Positions 1 through 9,141 are shown, counted from the first letter of the stretch. The stretch: 15,903 nucleotides of DNA from Candidatus Caenarcanales bacterium (GCA_022447685.1 JAKVAO010000062.1:1-15903), one strand, 5' to 3'. Numbers and translations are program-made. Notes: a model not told the origin generated them from the sequence alone.

Positions 1-33
1 CTTAGAATTGTTAAGTAAAGGGAGGTGCCGGAC

Positions 34-345
34 ATGGGAGAAGCCAAGCGACGGAAAAAATTAGACCCCAATTTCGGGAAAATTCCCAAGCAAAGAAAAG
101 CACAACTAGACGTTGAACTGTTCGAGAAATATATGGACTTACCTTTGTCCGAATACTCCGAACCTGAACACGCCAGTCTTGTTGAGAAGGGTATTGAACA
201 GTTATTTCTCTTGGCAGAGAAGGCCGGGGTTGAAATACCGGATCTGCCAACCGACCCAGAAGAAAAACAGCGTTTCCTGCATAAGTTCAAAGAAGGTATG
301 GCTGAGTCTCGGTTAGAATTGCCCGATGGTAGGGTTATTGAGTAA
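34..345 (+). CDS. small hypothetical protein starting MGEAKRRK
   Basis: A 103-aa soluble protein with a very basic N-terminus (MGEAKRRKK) followed by an acidic, helix-rich body; there is no signal peptide or membrane segment. I do not recognise a characterised domain, although the MGEAKRRK opening is familiar from small cyanobacterial hypothetical proteins. I chose ATG 34 over the in-frame GTG 25 because a strong ribosome-binding site (AAGGGAGG, 18-25) sits about 9 nt upstream of the ATG and overlaps the GTG. It is followed by 125 nt before the toxin-antitoxin pair, so it is probably a separate gene. Function unknown. Confidence 0.7.
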   Translation: MGEAKRRKKLDPNFGKIPKQRKAQLDVELFEKYMDLPLSEYSEPEHASLVEKGIEQLFLLAEKAGVEIPDLPTDPEEKQRFLHKFKEGMAESRLELPDGRVIE

Positions 346-470
346 TGGGGGAAAGAGCGAAGAATTTTTAATTTAGTTTTGCGATATAGTAGAAAAGAGT
401 TTACCAAGTTAATTAACCTTGATTAAAAAACTTCGTAAACAATCAATTGACCATTGAGGGAATGTTGACC

Positions 471-1064
471 ATGACTAGCAAATTAATGGAAGCTAGGAAT
501 CTAGACCCTTTAAAAACTGTTTTTTTAAATCGTGGTCTTGAAGGATTAAAAAAAATCGCTGAATCGAGTAATCTTGTTGACATTACTTCTGTTGATTCCA
601 ATTATGAAGTTTTGTTAGCAGCTTTACAAACACCAGAAGCTTTATCTTTATTAGCTGAACGAGATCCTCTAGCCAAGGCGAAAATTAGGGGTTTAAAGCT
701 AAAACAGCAATTAATAGAAACGGAGGGGGGATGTGCGTCGAGTGAGGAGATAGCTAAGATGTTAGGTATTTCTCGTCAAGCTATCAATCAACGCCGTCAA
801 CGGGGAAAACTCATTGGATTATCTAAAGGTAAAGGCAAGTATCTCTATCCCCTTTGGCAGTTTACCGATACAGGAAACACCCTTTCAGGATTAGAAGACG
901 TATTAGAAAAATTACAAGATTTTGACCCTTGGATGCAAATTACTTTCTTTCTTAATCCCTCTGTTCGTTTGCATAATCAAACCCCTTTAGAAATGTTACG
1001 AATGGGGAAGGTAGAACCTGTTATACAAACTGCGATCTCTTTTGCTAATGACGAACCCGACTAA
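471..1064 (+). CDS. Xre/MbcA/ParS-type antitoxin of a RES toxin-antitoxin module
   Basis: A 197-aa DNA-binding protein. Residues about 88-115 form a helix-turn-helix (EEIAKMLGISRQAINQRRQ). The C-terminal segment at 171-190 (TPLEMLRMGKVEPVIQTA) resembles the toxin-binding (DUF2384-like) region of Xre/MbcA/ParS antitoxins, where a partner residue plugs the RES active site. The preceding segment (PWMQITFFLNPSVRLHNQ) fits the same domain. The next gene encodes a RES protein and overlaps this one by 17 nt, which is the usual antitoxin-first order and implies translational coupling and autoregulation. I chose ATG 471 because GAGGGA (456-461) lies 9 nt upstream; TTG 447 and ATG 462 are worse placed. 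In what I recall of the family the HTH is N-terminal; here a ~85-residue region precedes it. Confidence 0.85.
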   Translation: MTSKLMEARNLDPLKTVFLNRGLEGLKKIAESSNLVDITSVDSNYEVLLAALQTPEALSLLAERDPLAKAKIRGLKLKQQLIETEGGCASSEEIAKMLGISRQAINQRRQRGKLIGLSKGKGKYLYPLWQFTDTGNTLSGLEDVLEKLQDFDPWMQITFFLNPSVRLHNQTPLEMLRMGKVEPVIQTAISFANDEPD

Positions 1065-1656
1065 TAATTTACCTGGATTACATCCCCCTCCCCCGTCGGA
1101 TTTATTGAGTCGAGAATTACCCCTGAAAATTATCGAAGCAGAAACGATTCTTTATCGGGTACATCAAGCTAGATACGAGCCAATTTATTTTAGTGATTCT
1201 GGTGGCGGAAGATTGGACGTACCCGAAGGGGTTATGTATCTAGCTATGGATGAATGGGGTGCTTTTCGGGAAACCATAGGTCGTTTTAGCAAGTATCGCT
1301 TAATTAGTAGGGAAGAATTGTCCAAGCGTCGTTTGAGCGAGGTGATTAGTGAGCGTGCTTTGTCTTTAGTGGATTTAACCGCCAACGGATTAACACTATT
1401 AGATGCTGATGCTAGGCTATTAACGGGTAGCTATGACATTGCTCAACAATGGTCTTCTGCTTTACAAAAGCATCCTTCAAAACCCGATGGCATTTATTAT
1501 CGTTCTAGACACGATCCTTCCCGTTTCTGTTTAGCACTTTATCAAATAAGAACTAGCTCTATATTAACCGTAATCAATACCTATGATTTTCTGAGCGATG
1601 AATATACAAATAGGTTAGGTAGAATTTTGGATGAATATCAATATGGTTTGACTTGA
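1048..1656 (+). CDS. RES-domain toxin
   Basis: A 202-aa protein with the RES fold, named for conserved Arg, Glu and Ser. Candidate residues are Arg37 (ILYRVH), Glu75 (WGAFRETIGR) and Ser153 in the motif GIYYRSRHDPSRFCLALY. RES toxins act on NAD+ (hydrolysis, phosphorolysis) or ADP-ribosylate targets, and their activity is blocked by the Xre-type antitoxin encoded immediately upstream. The ATG at 1048 lies inside the antitoxin gene; TTG 1042 is possible but less likely. Length is usual for the family, all three signature residues are present and there is no frameshift, so the toxin is probably functional. The exact NAD+ chemistry cannot be read from sequence. Confidence 0.88.
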   Translation: MTNPTNNLPGLHPPPPSDLLSRELPLKIIEAETILYRVHQARYEPIYFSDSGGGRLDVPEGVMYLAMDEWGAFRETIGRFSKYRLISREELSKRRLSEVISERALSLVDLTANGLTLLDADARLLTGSYDIAQQWSSALQKHPSKPDGIYYRSRHDPSRFCLALYQIRTSSILTVINTYDFLSDEYTNRLGRILDEYQYGLT

Positions 1657-1739
1657 TCTTCTTTCCTTTCTCAATCGGATCTAGTATAAGGTTTAGTCAA
1701 AAACTTTGAAAGAACTTTAGAGCACGCTAACACAAAAAT

Positions 1740-1996
1740 TCATCTTTGTTTCATGAGACTTCTATTCAAAAGATTAGCGATCACTTGAAAAGCGAAAAAG
1801 ATCCCAAATGGGTTCTTTCTATATGGCTTCAACAAAAAAGAATCGAATGTATAGCTGTACTGACTGATGCGAACATAAATTCTCTTTTTCCAAAACCTAC
1901 GCAGTATTGACAGATGAACGCAAATGGGAAATGCTTTCTTGGAAATCACCTACCCCAGAGCAAATTATACCAAATCCGCTTTACAAAGTAGACTAA
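1740..1996 (+). pseudogene. decayed gene fragment split over two frames
   Basis: Two adjoining plus-strand fragments read like protein but are short and out of frame. Frame 3 (1740-1910) gives sequence such as HLKSEKDPKWVLSIWLQQKR and ends at TGA 1908. Frame 2 (1868-1996) gives YAVLTDERKWEMLSWKSPTP and ends at TAA 1994. Both contain an (I/Y)AVLTD segment, so an internal duplication or a frameshift is possible. There is no start codon with a ribosome-binding site, and the 3' end runs into the inverted repeat at 1968. I do not recognise the parent family. Confidence 0.35.
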
Positions 1997-2060
1997 TAAA
2001 CTCAAGCAGTAAGAGGTGTTGACCTAAATTGTTACTCTACTATCATAAGAGGATTTGGTA
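1968..2060. repeat. short inverted-repeat element (MITE-like)
   Basis: TACCAAATCC (1968-1977) is exactly inverted as GGATTTGGTA (2051-2060), enclosing a 93-bp segment without coding potential. A TA dinucleotide precedes the left end and a T(T)A follows the right, which would fit TA-targeting IS630/Tc1-type relatives, but this is inference. A third partial copy (TATACCAATTTC, from about 2083) lies just downstream. Confidence 0.5.
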
Positions 2061-2116
2061 TTAGAGGCGTAGCTTCTTCGTTATACCAATTTCAAAAAGT
2101 CTGGCTACACATTCGG

Positions 2117-2146
2117 TGTAGGGGTCAACGGCCGTTGACCCCTACA
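2117..2146. repeat. perfect 30-bp palindrome
   Basis: TGTAGGGGTCAACGG is followed directly by its exact reverse complement, with no loop. It lies 18 bp beyond the stop of the minus-strand caspase gene and about 460 bp beyond the plus-strand RES gene, so the transcript could fold into a strong hairpin on either strand and serve as a bidirectional terminator or mRNA-stabilising element. No U-tract follows, so a classical intrinsic terminator is not certain. GTAGGGGTCAACGGCCGTTG-type sequences recur in cyanobacterial genomes, to my recollection. Confidence 0.7.
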
Positions 2147-2163
2147 ACATAAACATCTGTAGT

Positions 2164-5100
2164 CTAAGTTAATGACAATGGTATTAGTTTTTCAGCTTCT
2201 ACTAAAAGCCGATGTCCCCAAAGGTTTTTCTTAAGAGTTTCTAAATCAGCCAAACTTTTATCTAAGGCTAACGCTTTTTGTGCTTTCTCTATTGCTTTTT
2301 TTTCTTCTCCTTGAGCATAAAGTGCCACTGCGATCGCTAGTTGAGGTTCAGCTTCTAGGTTATTAATGTATTCTGCTTCCTTCCAATAACCAATAGCTTT
2401 ATTAACTTCTCCTTTTTCATATTTTATATAACCTATATTACATAGTGTTTCCCAAGATTTTTCCTTAAAAATAAGCACTTTATTGTAATTTTTAATCGCT
2501 TCATCATAGTTATTTAATTTATGATAAGCAACGCCCAGAGCAAAATAGCCGTCACTATATATAGGATCAACTTCAATTGCTTTATTGTAATCAGAAATTG
2601 CATCTTGATATTGCCCTAAAGCCAGATATACATTACCTCGATTATGATAAACATTAGGCCAATTTGAGCAATATTCTATCACTTTGGTATAGTCTGCGAT
2701 CGCTTCATTATATTGTTGTAAATTACAGTGATGTGTTAAAGCTCTTCCCCAATAAGCATCCGCATATTTAGGATCTAGTTCTATCGCTTTGGTATAATTT
2801 TCAATAGCTTCGGAATATTTCTCTAAATTACTTAGGGCGATACCTTTATTGCGATAAGCGTTGGCAAATTTAGGGCTAAGTTCAATAACTTTATCATAAT
2901 CAGTTAGAGCTTCTTTATTTTTCCCCGAATCAAGGTAAGCATGTCCTCTTCTCCAGTAAGCATTTACATTGTTAGAATTAAGTCTAATCGCTTCTGTCAA
3001 ATCTTCAATTGCACTTTCGTAATTTTTAAGGTTGTAGTGAGCTAAACCTCTATTACAATAAGTATCACTATCTGGTTCAAGTTCTATGACTTTACTGTAA
3101 TCAGCAATGGCTTCAGTATTTTTTCCCCAGTCAAGATAACTATCTGCCCTTCTACTGTAGGCTGTAATATAATCGGATTTGATGTTAATTGTTTCTGTAA
3201 AATCTTGAACTGCACTATCGTAGTTTTTAAGATTATAGTGAGCTAAACCACGACTAAAATAGGCATAAGCATAGTCATTACTATTTTTTGTTTGGTCATC
3301 CACTGAAAGTTCAAAAGCTTTACTAATATCCAATACAGCTTGTTCATAATTACCTAAATCCTTATGAGTAATCCCACGGTAACGATAAGGAAACTCATAG
3401 TCAGGTTTAAGTTGAATCGCTTTACTAAAATCTGAGATTGCACCTTCATCATCTAGTTTTGAGTTATATTTTGCTAAACCTCTGTTACAGTAGGCTTGAA
3501 CATTTTCAGGTTTGAGGGAGATAACTTTGGTTAGATTTTCAATCATTCCTTGATAGTCATTCAAGTAAAAACAGGCTTCACCTCTTTTTTGGTACGCATC
3601 TGCATATTCTAGTTCAAATTCAATAGCCTTGGTAAATTTATCAATGGCTTCAGAATAATTCTTTTGGTCTAAACATTCAATGCCTTGTTGGTAATAGTTA
3701 TAGGCTTGTTGATTAACTCCTTCTGCATTTGGGGTTTCTTGTTGATTAGCTGTTTCTTCTTCTGCTGAATCAGTCCACATATTTTTCAACCAATCTCCCA
3801 TTCCTTTTGTAAATTCACGCCATGTTAAAGTTCGCTCAATTTCATCAGCTTTTTCGGTATTGCCTTGTTGTCTGAATAATTCTTCTGCTTTTTGAAGATA
3901 TGTTTTTGCTTGCTCTAATTCTTTTCTGTCAAGGAAAATTTTACCTAATAATTCATAGGCTTCAGCATATTCCGCATTAATTTTAATGGCTGATTTATAA
4001 TAGCTGATGGCTTCATCAATCTTATTTTGTTTGGATTTAATCTCTCCTATAAGTTTGGGGAAAGACGCTTCGTTAGGGAATATCCCAATACCAAGCTGAT
4101 AAGTTAAAATTTCAGCTTCTTGTTTATTTTGGTGTTTCAGAGTTTGCCCTAAGAGAAAGTAAGCCTTTTTCTCCTTTTGAAATGAATCAGTTATTTTCTT
4201 ATAAACTTTACTGGCTTCTTCATATCGACTTTGTTTTTCTAAGTAATCACCTAAACAATAATGTGCTTCTAAATCATCAGGGGATAGGCTGACTACTTCT
4301 TTAGCCTCAGTAATAGCTTCATCATATCTTTCTTGTTTCCATAATAAATCCCTTAATTCTTGATGATAGCTTGCCGTAGATGGACTTAGGTTTATTACTT
4401 CTTGATATTTTTCTATAGCCTCATTATACTTACCTTGCTCTTTCAATATAAAACCTAAATTTCTATAAGCTGATGTATATTTAGGGTTAATCGAAATCGT
4501 TTTCTCAAAATATCTAATCGCTTCTTCTTCCTTATTCTCCTGTTGATAGAGGTAAAATGCTAACCAAAAATGAGCATCTGCATAGTCATCTTTTAATCTA
4601 ACCGCCTCTCTATACTCTTGTATGGCTTCTTGATATTGTTTTTTCTCTTTGAAAGCCTCTCCTAAATAAAAATGAGCTTCTGGATAATCAGGATTGATTT
4701 TAATTGCTTCTTTAAATTTGCTTATCGCTTCTTCTTGATATTCTTCTTTATTGATTAATAATCTTCCTAAATTACAGGAAAAAATTGTTAAACTTTCCTG
4801 ATCAAAATCAGTTGCTTGAGTTGCCAATTCAATAGCTTTATTATAATTATTGAGAGCATTATCAAATTCGTTTTTATTCTCCCAAACAATAGCTAGGTAA
4901 TTGTATATGTCGGGATTTTCTGGACTAATATTCAAAGCGTTTTGATATTCTATAATAGCTTCATTGAGTTTATTTTGCTTTTTAAATAAATAAGCTAAAT
5001 TGGTGTGATAAACTTCAATCTCTGGTTTTAAGCCGATCGCTATTTTATATTCTTCTTCCGCTTCTTCTAGTTGATTTTGATTGTAGAAAAGATTGCCCAA

Positions 5101-7431
5101 AGAATTATGATAACTATCATTATCAGGGCTAATTTCAATCGCTTTTTTATAGCAATTGATCGCTTCTTCTTTCTGCTCTTGCCCCCACAAAATATCCCCC
5201 AAAAGACTATGGGTAGGGGCATGATTAGGATTAACTTTTAAGCCTTCTTGGCATTTCTTGATAGCTTCATCTGGTTTTTCTTGACATGATAAGGTGTGGG
5301 CTAAATTCGTGTAGAATTGTGCTTCTCTAGAATCAAGATTGATCGATTCCTGAAATTCACTAGCGGCATCTTCCAATCGATTTTGATTAGAGTAAAGACA
5401 ACCCAATAAATTATGTGCTTTAGCATTGTTGGGAGCTAGGTTTAAAGCCCTTGTTCTTAATTGTAGTTCAGCTTCTTCGAGATTCTGTTGACTATAGAAA
5501 CTAGATGCTAAGTCAATATAACACTTTGCTAAATTGGGATTAAGACTAATACTTTTTTCGCAAGAAGCGATCGCTTCTTTATAATTGCCTTGCTCGTTAA
5601 ATGCTACTCCCAGCCACCAATGAGCTTGAGCACAGTCTGGATTTATCTTAATCACTTTTTTGCATTGTAAGATTGCTTGTTGATATTTTTCTTGTATGAT
5701 ATAAGTTCTAGCTAGTCCTAAATAAGCATCGACATTATAGGAATTATGTTGAATTTGCTCATTATAACTTTCTATGGCTTTTTCTAATTCAGCTTTATAT
5801 TCATCGAGTTTTCCTTGTTGTTTAAGAATTCGTGCTAGCCCTATATGTGCATCACCTAGTGTTGGATTAAAACGAATAGCTAATTTATAATGATTAACTG
5901 CTTCCTCTATTTGATATAAGTTCTCTTGTGCTTCTCCCATGTTGCTATAAGCTTCTGCGAGTTTTGTATTAAGGCGGATTGCTTTCCGAATATTATTCTC
6001 TGCCTCTTCAAATTTTTCTTCTTGATTTAATACTTGGCCTAAAGCACTATATATCTGTGCTTTCTTAACTTCTTCTATATTTGGATTAAAAATCTCAATT
6101 GATTTTTTATAAACTTTTTCTGCCTCTTTATACAAACCATAGGTTTTAAAAATGTTACCCACTTGAAGATAATTATCAATACTATAATCTATTTGAATAA
6201 CTTCCCAGCCTATGACAATTATCTCTACTATTCTTACTTCATTGCTTAAATTATTTAGATAATCATAATAAATAGCAAGAATATCTTCATTTTCAAGATT
6301 TAATTTCCGCTGTTCATCCTTTAATTTCCTTCTATCATCAGATGTTAATTGAGACGATTTATTATTTGTATTGAGAGAATATGACTTTAATCTGTCAGAT
6401 AATTTTTGTTTATATTTTTGTGTGTTTCTATTCTTGTATAGATAAATATCTTGCAATTCTTTTAAGATTTTTTCAGCTTCTTCTTGAGGAATTCCTAACT
6501 TATTTTTTTGTCTTTCTATTTCAGATTTATGCTTAGATAAATCTCCTTTAGATTCATTAATGTGTCTTTTTACTGTTCTACGAAACTGGAACTTGGGATC
6601 TAGTTTAGTTGTCCCTAAAACAATATTATGAGCTTGTCCTTGTAAAATGTGGATTTCAGGTACCATTCCACAGATTGATTCTGGGATATTCTGACTAACA
6701 TATTCTGGTATATTGATTTTCAAAAAATCATAAAAAGAGTCGACTGTTATTATTCCTTCTTTCGTAGCAGCCTCCCCCTCTAAAGCTAATTTAGCATAAT
6801 AGGTGCAGATAGAAAGGTTAGAGTTATCTTTCATCAAATATGATTTTTGATCCATTGCTGAAGAAGCAATAATTACTAAACCTTCTTTTTGTTTAATTTC
6901 AACCGAAACATCTGAGTTTACTCCCTTAGATATAGCGGCACCACTATGTTCTTGATTTAACAACTGTTGAATCAGTAAATTCTCGGCTGAATCATTGTCA
7001 CCTTTGCTGTATCCTCGAACAAAAGCACCTGAATGACATAAATCTAAAAGCCATACTTGAGAATTAGAAGGACAATCTTTTATTTTATCGTGCAAAGCTC
7101 TTGCATCAAAAGCTCCGAAAATTGTTTTTGTGTCCTTGTCATAACTTGTGTTAGAAGTTGCTATATGAAATCTTCCTTTTTGATCTGTAAGACCATGACT
7201 TGAAATATAAACAAATAAAGTATCTGATCTTTGAGAGTTGTTAAAAAAGTTATTGATAACTTTTTCCATCTCATCTCTGTTACAATTTTCCTCTTTTGTA
7301 ACTTCAAATCCCCCTTTTTCTTCCAAAACTTTTTTCATAGCCCTAGCGTCATTTAAAGCTGAGGGGATTTCATCTAATCCTTCACCAAATGTTTTAACTC
7401 CAATTATTAAAGCAGATCTGCGACTTTCCAT
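2164..7431 (-). CDS. caspase-like (orthocaspase) protease with giant TPR array
   Basis: A 1755-aa cytoplasmic protein. Residues 1-270 are a caspase/peptidase C14 domain: the start SALIIGV is strand 1, His79 lies in YISSHG and Cys132 in LLDLCHSG, so the catalytic dyad is intact and the protease is probably active. Residues about 315-400 (LGIPQEEAEKI and following) match a linker segment familiar in multidomain cyanobacterial signalling proteins. From about 420 to 1750 the protein is almost entirely TPR repeats, roughly 35-40 units, broken near 1205-1235 by an acidic, Gln-rich stretch. TPRs usually bind protein partners, so the array may hold the substrate or sensor. ATG 7431 is preferred (TAAGG 9 nt upstream, 4 nt after the preceding stop) over TTG 7452. 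It is the last gene of the minus-strand set. Confidence 0.92.
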   Translation of the reverse strand: MESRRSALIIGVKTFGEGLDEIPSALNDARAMKKVLEEKGGFEVTKEENCNRDEMEKVINNFFNNSQRSDTLFVYISSHGLTDQKGRFHIATSNTSYDKDTKTIFGAFDARALHDKIKDCPSNSQVWLLDLCHSGAFVRGYSKGDNDSAENLLIQQLLNQEHSGAAISKGVNSDVSVEIKQKEGLVIIASSAMDQKSYLMKDNSNLSICTYYAKLALEGEAATKEGIITVDSFYDFLKINIPEYVSQNIPESICGMVPEIHILQGQAHNIVLGTTKLDPKFQFRRTVKRHINESKGDLSKHKSEIERQKNKLGIPQEEAEKILKELQDIYLYKNRNTQKYKQKLSDRLKSYSLNTNNKSSQLTSDDRRKLKDEQRKLNLENEDILAIYYDYLNNLSNEVRIVEIIVIGWEVIQIDYSIDNYLQVGNIFKTYGLYKEAEKVYKKSIEIFNPNIEEVKKAQIYSALGQVLNQEEKFEEAENNIRKAIRLNTKLAEAYSNMGEAQENLYQIEEAVNHYKLAIRFNPTLGDAHIGLARILKQQGKLDEYKAELEKAIESYNEQIQHNSYNVDAYLGLARTYIIQEKYQQAILQCKKVIKINPDCAQAHWWLGVAFNEQGNYKEAIASCEKSISLNPNLAKCYIDLASSFYSQQNLEEAELQLRTRALNLAPNNAKAHNLLGCLYSNQNRLEDAASEFQESINLDSREAQFYTNLAHTLSCQEKPDEAIKKCQEGLKVNPNHAPTHSLLGDILWGQEQKEEAINCYKKAIEISPDNDSYHNSLGNLFYNQNQLEEAEEEYKIAIGLKPEIEVYHTNLAYLFKKQNKLNEAIIEYQNALNISPENPDIYNYLAIVWENKNEFDNALNNYNKAIELATQATDFDQESLTIFSCNLGRLLINKEEYQEEAISKFKEAIKINPDYPEAHFYLGEAFKEKKQYQEAIQEYREAVRLKDDYADAHFWLAFYLYQQENKEEEAIRYFEKTISINPKYTSAYRNLGFILKEQGKYNEAIEKYQEVINLSPSTASYHQELRDLLWKQERYDEAITEAKEVVSLSPDDLEAHYCLGDYLEKQSRYEEASKVYKKITDSFQKEKKAYFLLGQTLKHQNKQEAEILTYQLGIGIFPNEASFPKLIGEIKSKQNKIDEAISYYKSAIKINAEYAEAYELLGKIFLDRKELEQAKTYLQKAEELFRQQGNTEKADEIERTLTWREFTKGMGDWLKNMWTDSAEEETANQQETPNAEGVNQQAYNYYQQGIECLDQKNYSEAIDKFTKAIEFELEYADAYQKRGEACFYLNDYQGMIENLTKVISLKPENVQAYCNRGLAKYNSKLDDEGAISDFSKAIQLKPDYEFPYRYRGITHKDLGNYEQAVLDISKAFELSVDDQTKNSNDYAYAYFSRGLAHYNLKNYDSAVQDFTETINIKSDYITAYSRRADSYLDWGKNTEAIADYSKVIELEPDSDTYCNRGLAHYNLKNYESAIEDLTEAIRLNSNNVNAYWRRGHAYLDSGKNKEALTDYDKVIELSPKFANAYRNKGIALSNLEKYSEAIENYTKAIELDPKYADAYWGRALTHHCNLQQYNEAIADYTKVIEYCSNWPNVYHNRGNVYLALGQYQDAISDYNKAIEVDPIYSDGYFALGVAYHKLNNYDEAIKNYNKVLIFKEKSWETLCNIGYIKYEKGEVNKAIGYWKEAEYINNLEAEPQLAIAVALYAQGEEKKAIEKAQKALALDKSLADLETLKKNLWGHRLLVEAEKLIPLSLT

Positions 7432-7435
7432 CTCT

Positions 7436-7843
7436 TTATACCTTAGTTTCAATAATAATATTTTTAATTTTAGCTACCATTGAGAAAAACTCATCGTCAG
7501 AACATTCATATCTTTTAAAGTCAACTATTATAGTGTCATCTGGTTTTTTTACTAATTGTACTTCATATTTTAAGTTTGTTTCTTGATCGACAGATATCAT
7601 AGCGCGTGGAATCTGCTTTGCTTCAGCTTCAATTTCTAGAATTCCAGGTAAGTGACTTCCACCAGCTTTACTTGGTGCAGATAAATTTGATGTAGGCTCA
7701 AGAATGCGTTCGACGTTTTCAATAACTTTTAAACGCTTTAGCTCTTCAATACGTTCTAAAAGCCTTATTGTTTCCGGTTCTAGTCTATCTGAATCAACAT
7801 CTATTAGAGTAATAATGAGTTTAATAATCGAGTTATTATTCAT
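7436..7843 (-). CDS. small caspase-partner protein, possible EACC1-like component
   Basis: A 135-aa soluble protein. The N-terminal half has a helix (LEPETIRLLERIEELKRL), a strand containing VERI, and SAPSKAGGSHLPG before a second strand; the C-terminal half is a beta pair (YEVQLVKKPDDTIIVDFKRY) and a final helix. This order recalls effector-associated constant component 1 (EACC1), a small alpha/beta adaptor found beside caspase and other effectors in NTP-dependent conflict systems. The assignment rests on pattern and context and is tentative. The stop codon is 4 nt from the caspase start, so the two genes are almost surely co-translated. No clear Shine-Dalgarno precedes ATG 7843. Confidence 0.8.
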   Translation of the reverse strand: MNNNSIIKLIITLIDVDSDRLEPETIRLLERIEELKRLKVIENVERILEPTSNLSAPSKAGGSHLPGILEIEAEAKQIPRAMISVDQETNLKYEVQLVKKPDDTIIVDFKRYECSDDEFFSMVAKIKNIIIETKV

Positions 7844-7920
7844 TGGAAATTTTTGAATTTAAAAGATGGAAAAAAAATGATGCCAAAAAGTATAGTCAAC
7901 AAAACTATCACCAGTTATTG

Positions 7921-9141
7921 TTAATAAACTTTCCAAGCCTTAATTTCTCCGTTTTTATTACTACTAAATAATGTTTCATTTTTTTTACTAAATATAAGAG
8001 ACTGAGTATAAACTGAATGTTTTTCTAAAGTTTGTATACAATTGTTTTTGTCCCAATCATGTAGCTTAATCGTATTATCAAAACTAGCACTAGCTAGAAT
8101 TTGACCCTCACGAATAAAAGCCAATGAAAGAATAGCTGTCGAGTGTGCGTTCACTTTCTTTATACAAGTACCTGTATTAAGATCCCACAGAGAAATCACT
8201 CCATCTTTAGCACCACTAGCCAAAGTCTTGTTATCTGGTGTGATCGCTAAGGAAGTCACCCAATCTAAGTGTTGTACTGAATTATCTGATGCGGGGAAAG
8301 ATTGTCTTGGTTCATTATTATTGTTCAGAAGTTGCTCATTAGAAGATGTTTCCCAAACCATAATTCTTCCATCCTTTCCTCCACTAACTAAGAAGTGACT
8401 ATCGCTAGTAGCAGCTAAACACATAATACCATGTTTATGCTTATGCAAGCTACCTATTTTTTCCCTTTCAGGTAAGTACCATATTGTAATTTGCTCAGAA
8501 TCATAGGAACTAACAAATAGATACTTACCATCTTGACTCAGAGATATGGATTCAATAGGATAAACATTAGATTCTGATTCTTGAGGTAAAGTCCATTTTA
8601 CTTTACGGGTTTGTAAATTAAAGATTTTTATTGTCCCGTCGTAACTACCACTAATTAATTCTTTGTCTGAACTGAAAACAACCGATGAAACATCCTTATC
8701 ATGGTAGTTTAATGAAAAATAAACTTTTTGTTTCTGTAAATCCCAAATTGTTATGGTGCCGTCATAACTTCCACTAGCAAGTTTGCCTTCGCTAGGGCTG
8801 ATAGCTATAGCACCAATACTATCCGTATGATTTGTAAGAGTATAGTCTAGTTTAATATTTTCCCCCAAATTTGGTCGGACTTCTCCTACTTCTCCTACTT
8901 CTTTATCGACTACTTCTTCCCAATCTACTTCAATAGCTTGGCACAAGGCAACAAAGCCTCTAAATGCAATAGGCTTTCCAGCTAAAAATCGATTCACAGT
9001 TGAGGCTGAAGTTACACGTGCTTTTGGATCTATTTTCTCAACTTTCTCAATCAACTCATAAATATCTAGTGTCATATCATTCCATTTCTTTTTAACGAGT
9101 TCCAATCCTTGTACAGATAATCTTCGAGAACGCACGCCCAT
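7921..9141 (-). CDS. HTH-WD40 seven-bladed propeller protein
   Basis: A 406-aa cytoplasmic protein. Residues about 1-80 form an XRE-like helical domain (SASTVNRFLAGKPIAFRGFV, then WEEVVD), of the type placed before NB-ARC, WD40 and caspase modules in cyanobacteria. Residues 98-406 contain seven WD40 repeats with recurring GSYDGTI-IWDL motifs, enough for one complete beta-propeller. Such proteins are scaffolds or sensors; the HTH-like part may bind DNA or act as a protein-interaction module. ATG 9141 is chosen because GGAGG (9151-9155 on the opposite strand) stands 10 nt upstream; an earlier ATG at 9186 lacks this. It is first in the minus-strand set and is separated from the EACC1-like gene by 77 nt. 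A 9-bp DNA repeat encodes GEVGEV near residue 82. Confidence 0.9.
   Translation of the reverse strand: MGVRSRRLSVQGLELVKKKWNDMTLDIYELIEKVEKIDPKARVTSASTVNRFLAGKPIAFRGFVALCQAIEVDWEEVVDKEVGEVGEVRPNLGENIKLDYTLTNHTDSIGAIAISPSEGKLASGSYDGTITIWDLQKQKVYFSLNYHDKDVSSVVFSSDKELISGSYDGTIKIFNLQTRKVKWTLPQESESNVYPIESISLSQDGKYLFVSSYDSEQITIWYLPEREKIGSLHKHKHGIMCLAATSDSHFLVSGGKDGRIMVWETSSNEQLLNNNNEPRQSFPASDNSVQHLDWVTSLAITPDNKTLASGAKDGVISLWDLNTGTCIKKVNAHSTAILSLAFIREGQILASASFDNTIKLHDWDKNNCIQTLEKHSVYTQSLIFSKKNETLFSSNKNGEIKAWKVY

Noticed and set aside
7432..7452. TTG 7452 as start of the caspase gene
   Set aside because: It would overlap the preceding gene by 17 nt and adds seven residues before the conserved first strand; ATG 7431 has TAAGG at good spacing.
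8879..8903. CTTCTCCTA 9-bp repeat as a regulatory or recombination site
   Set aside because: It lies within the WD40 gene and simply encodes GEVGEV in a linker; only about 2.5 units.
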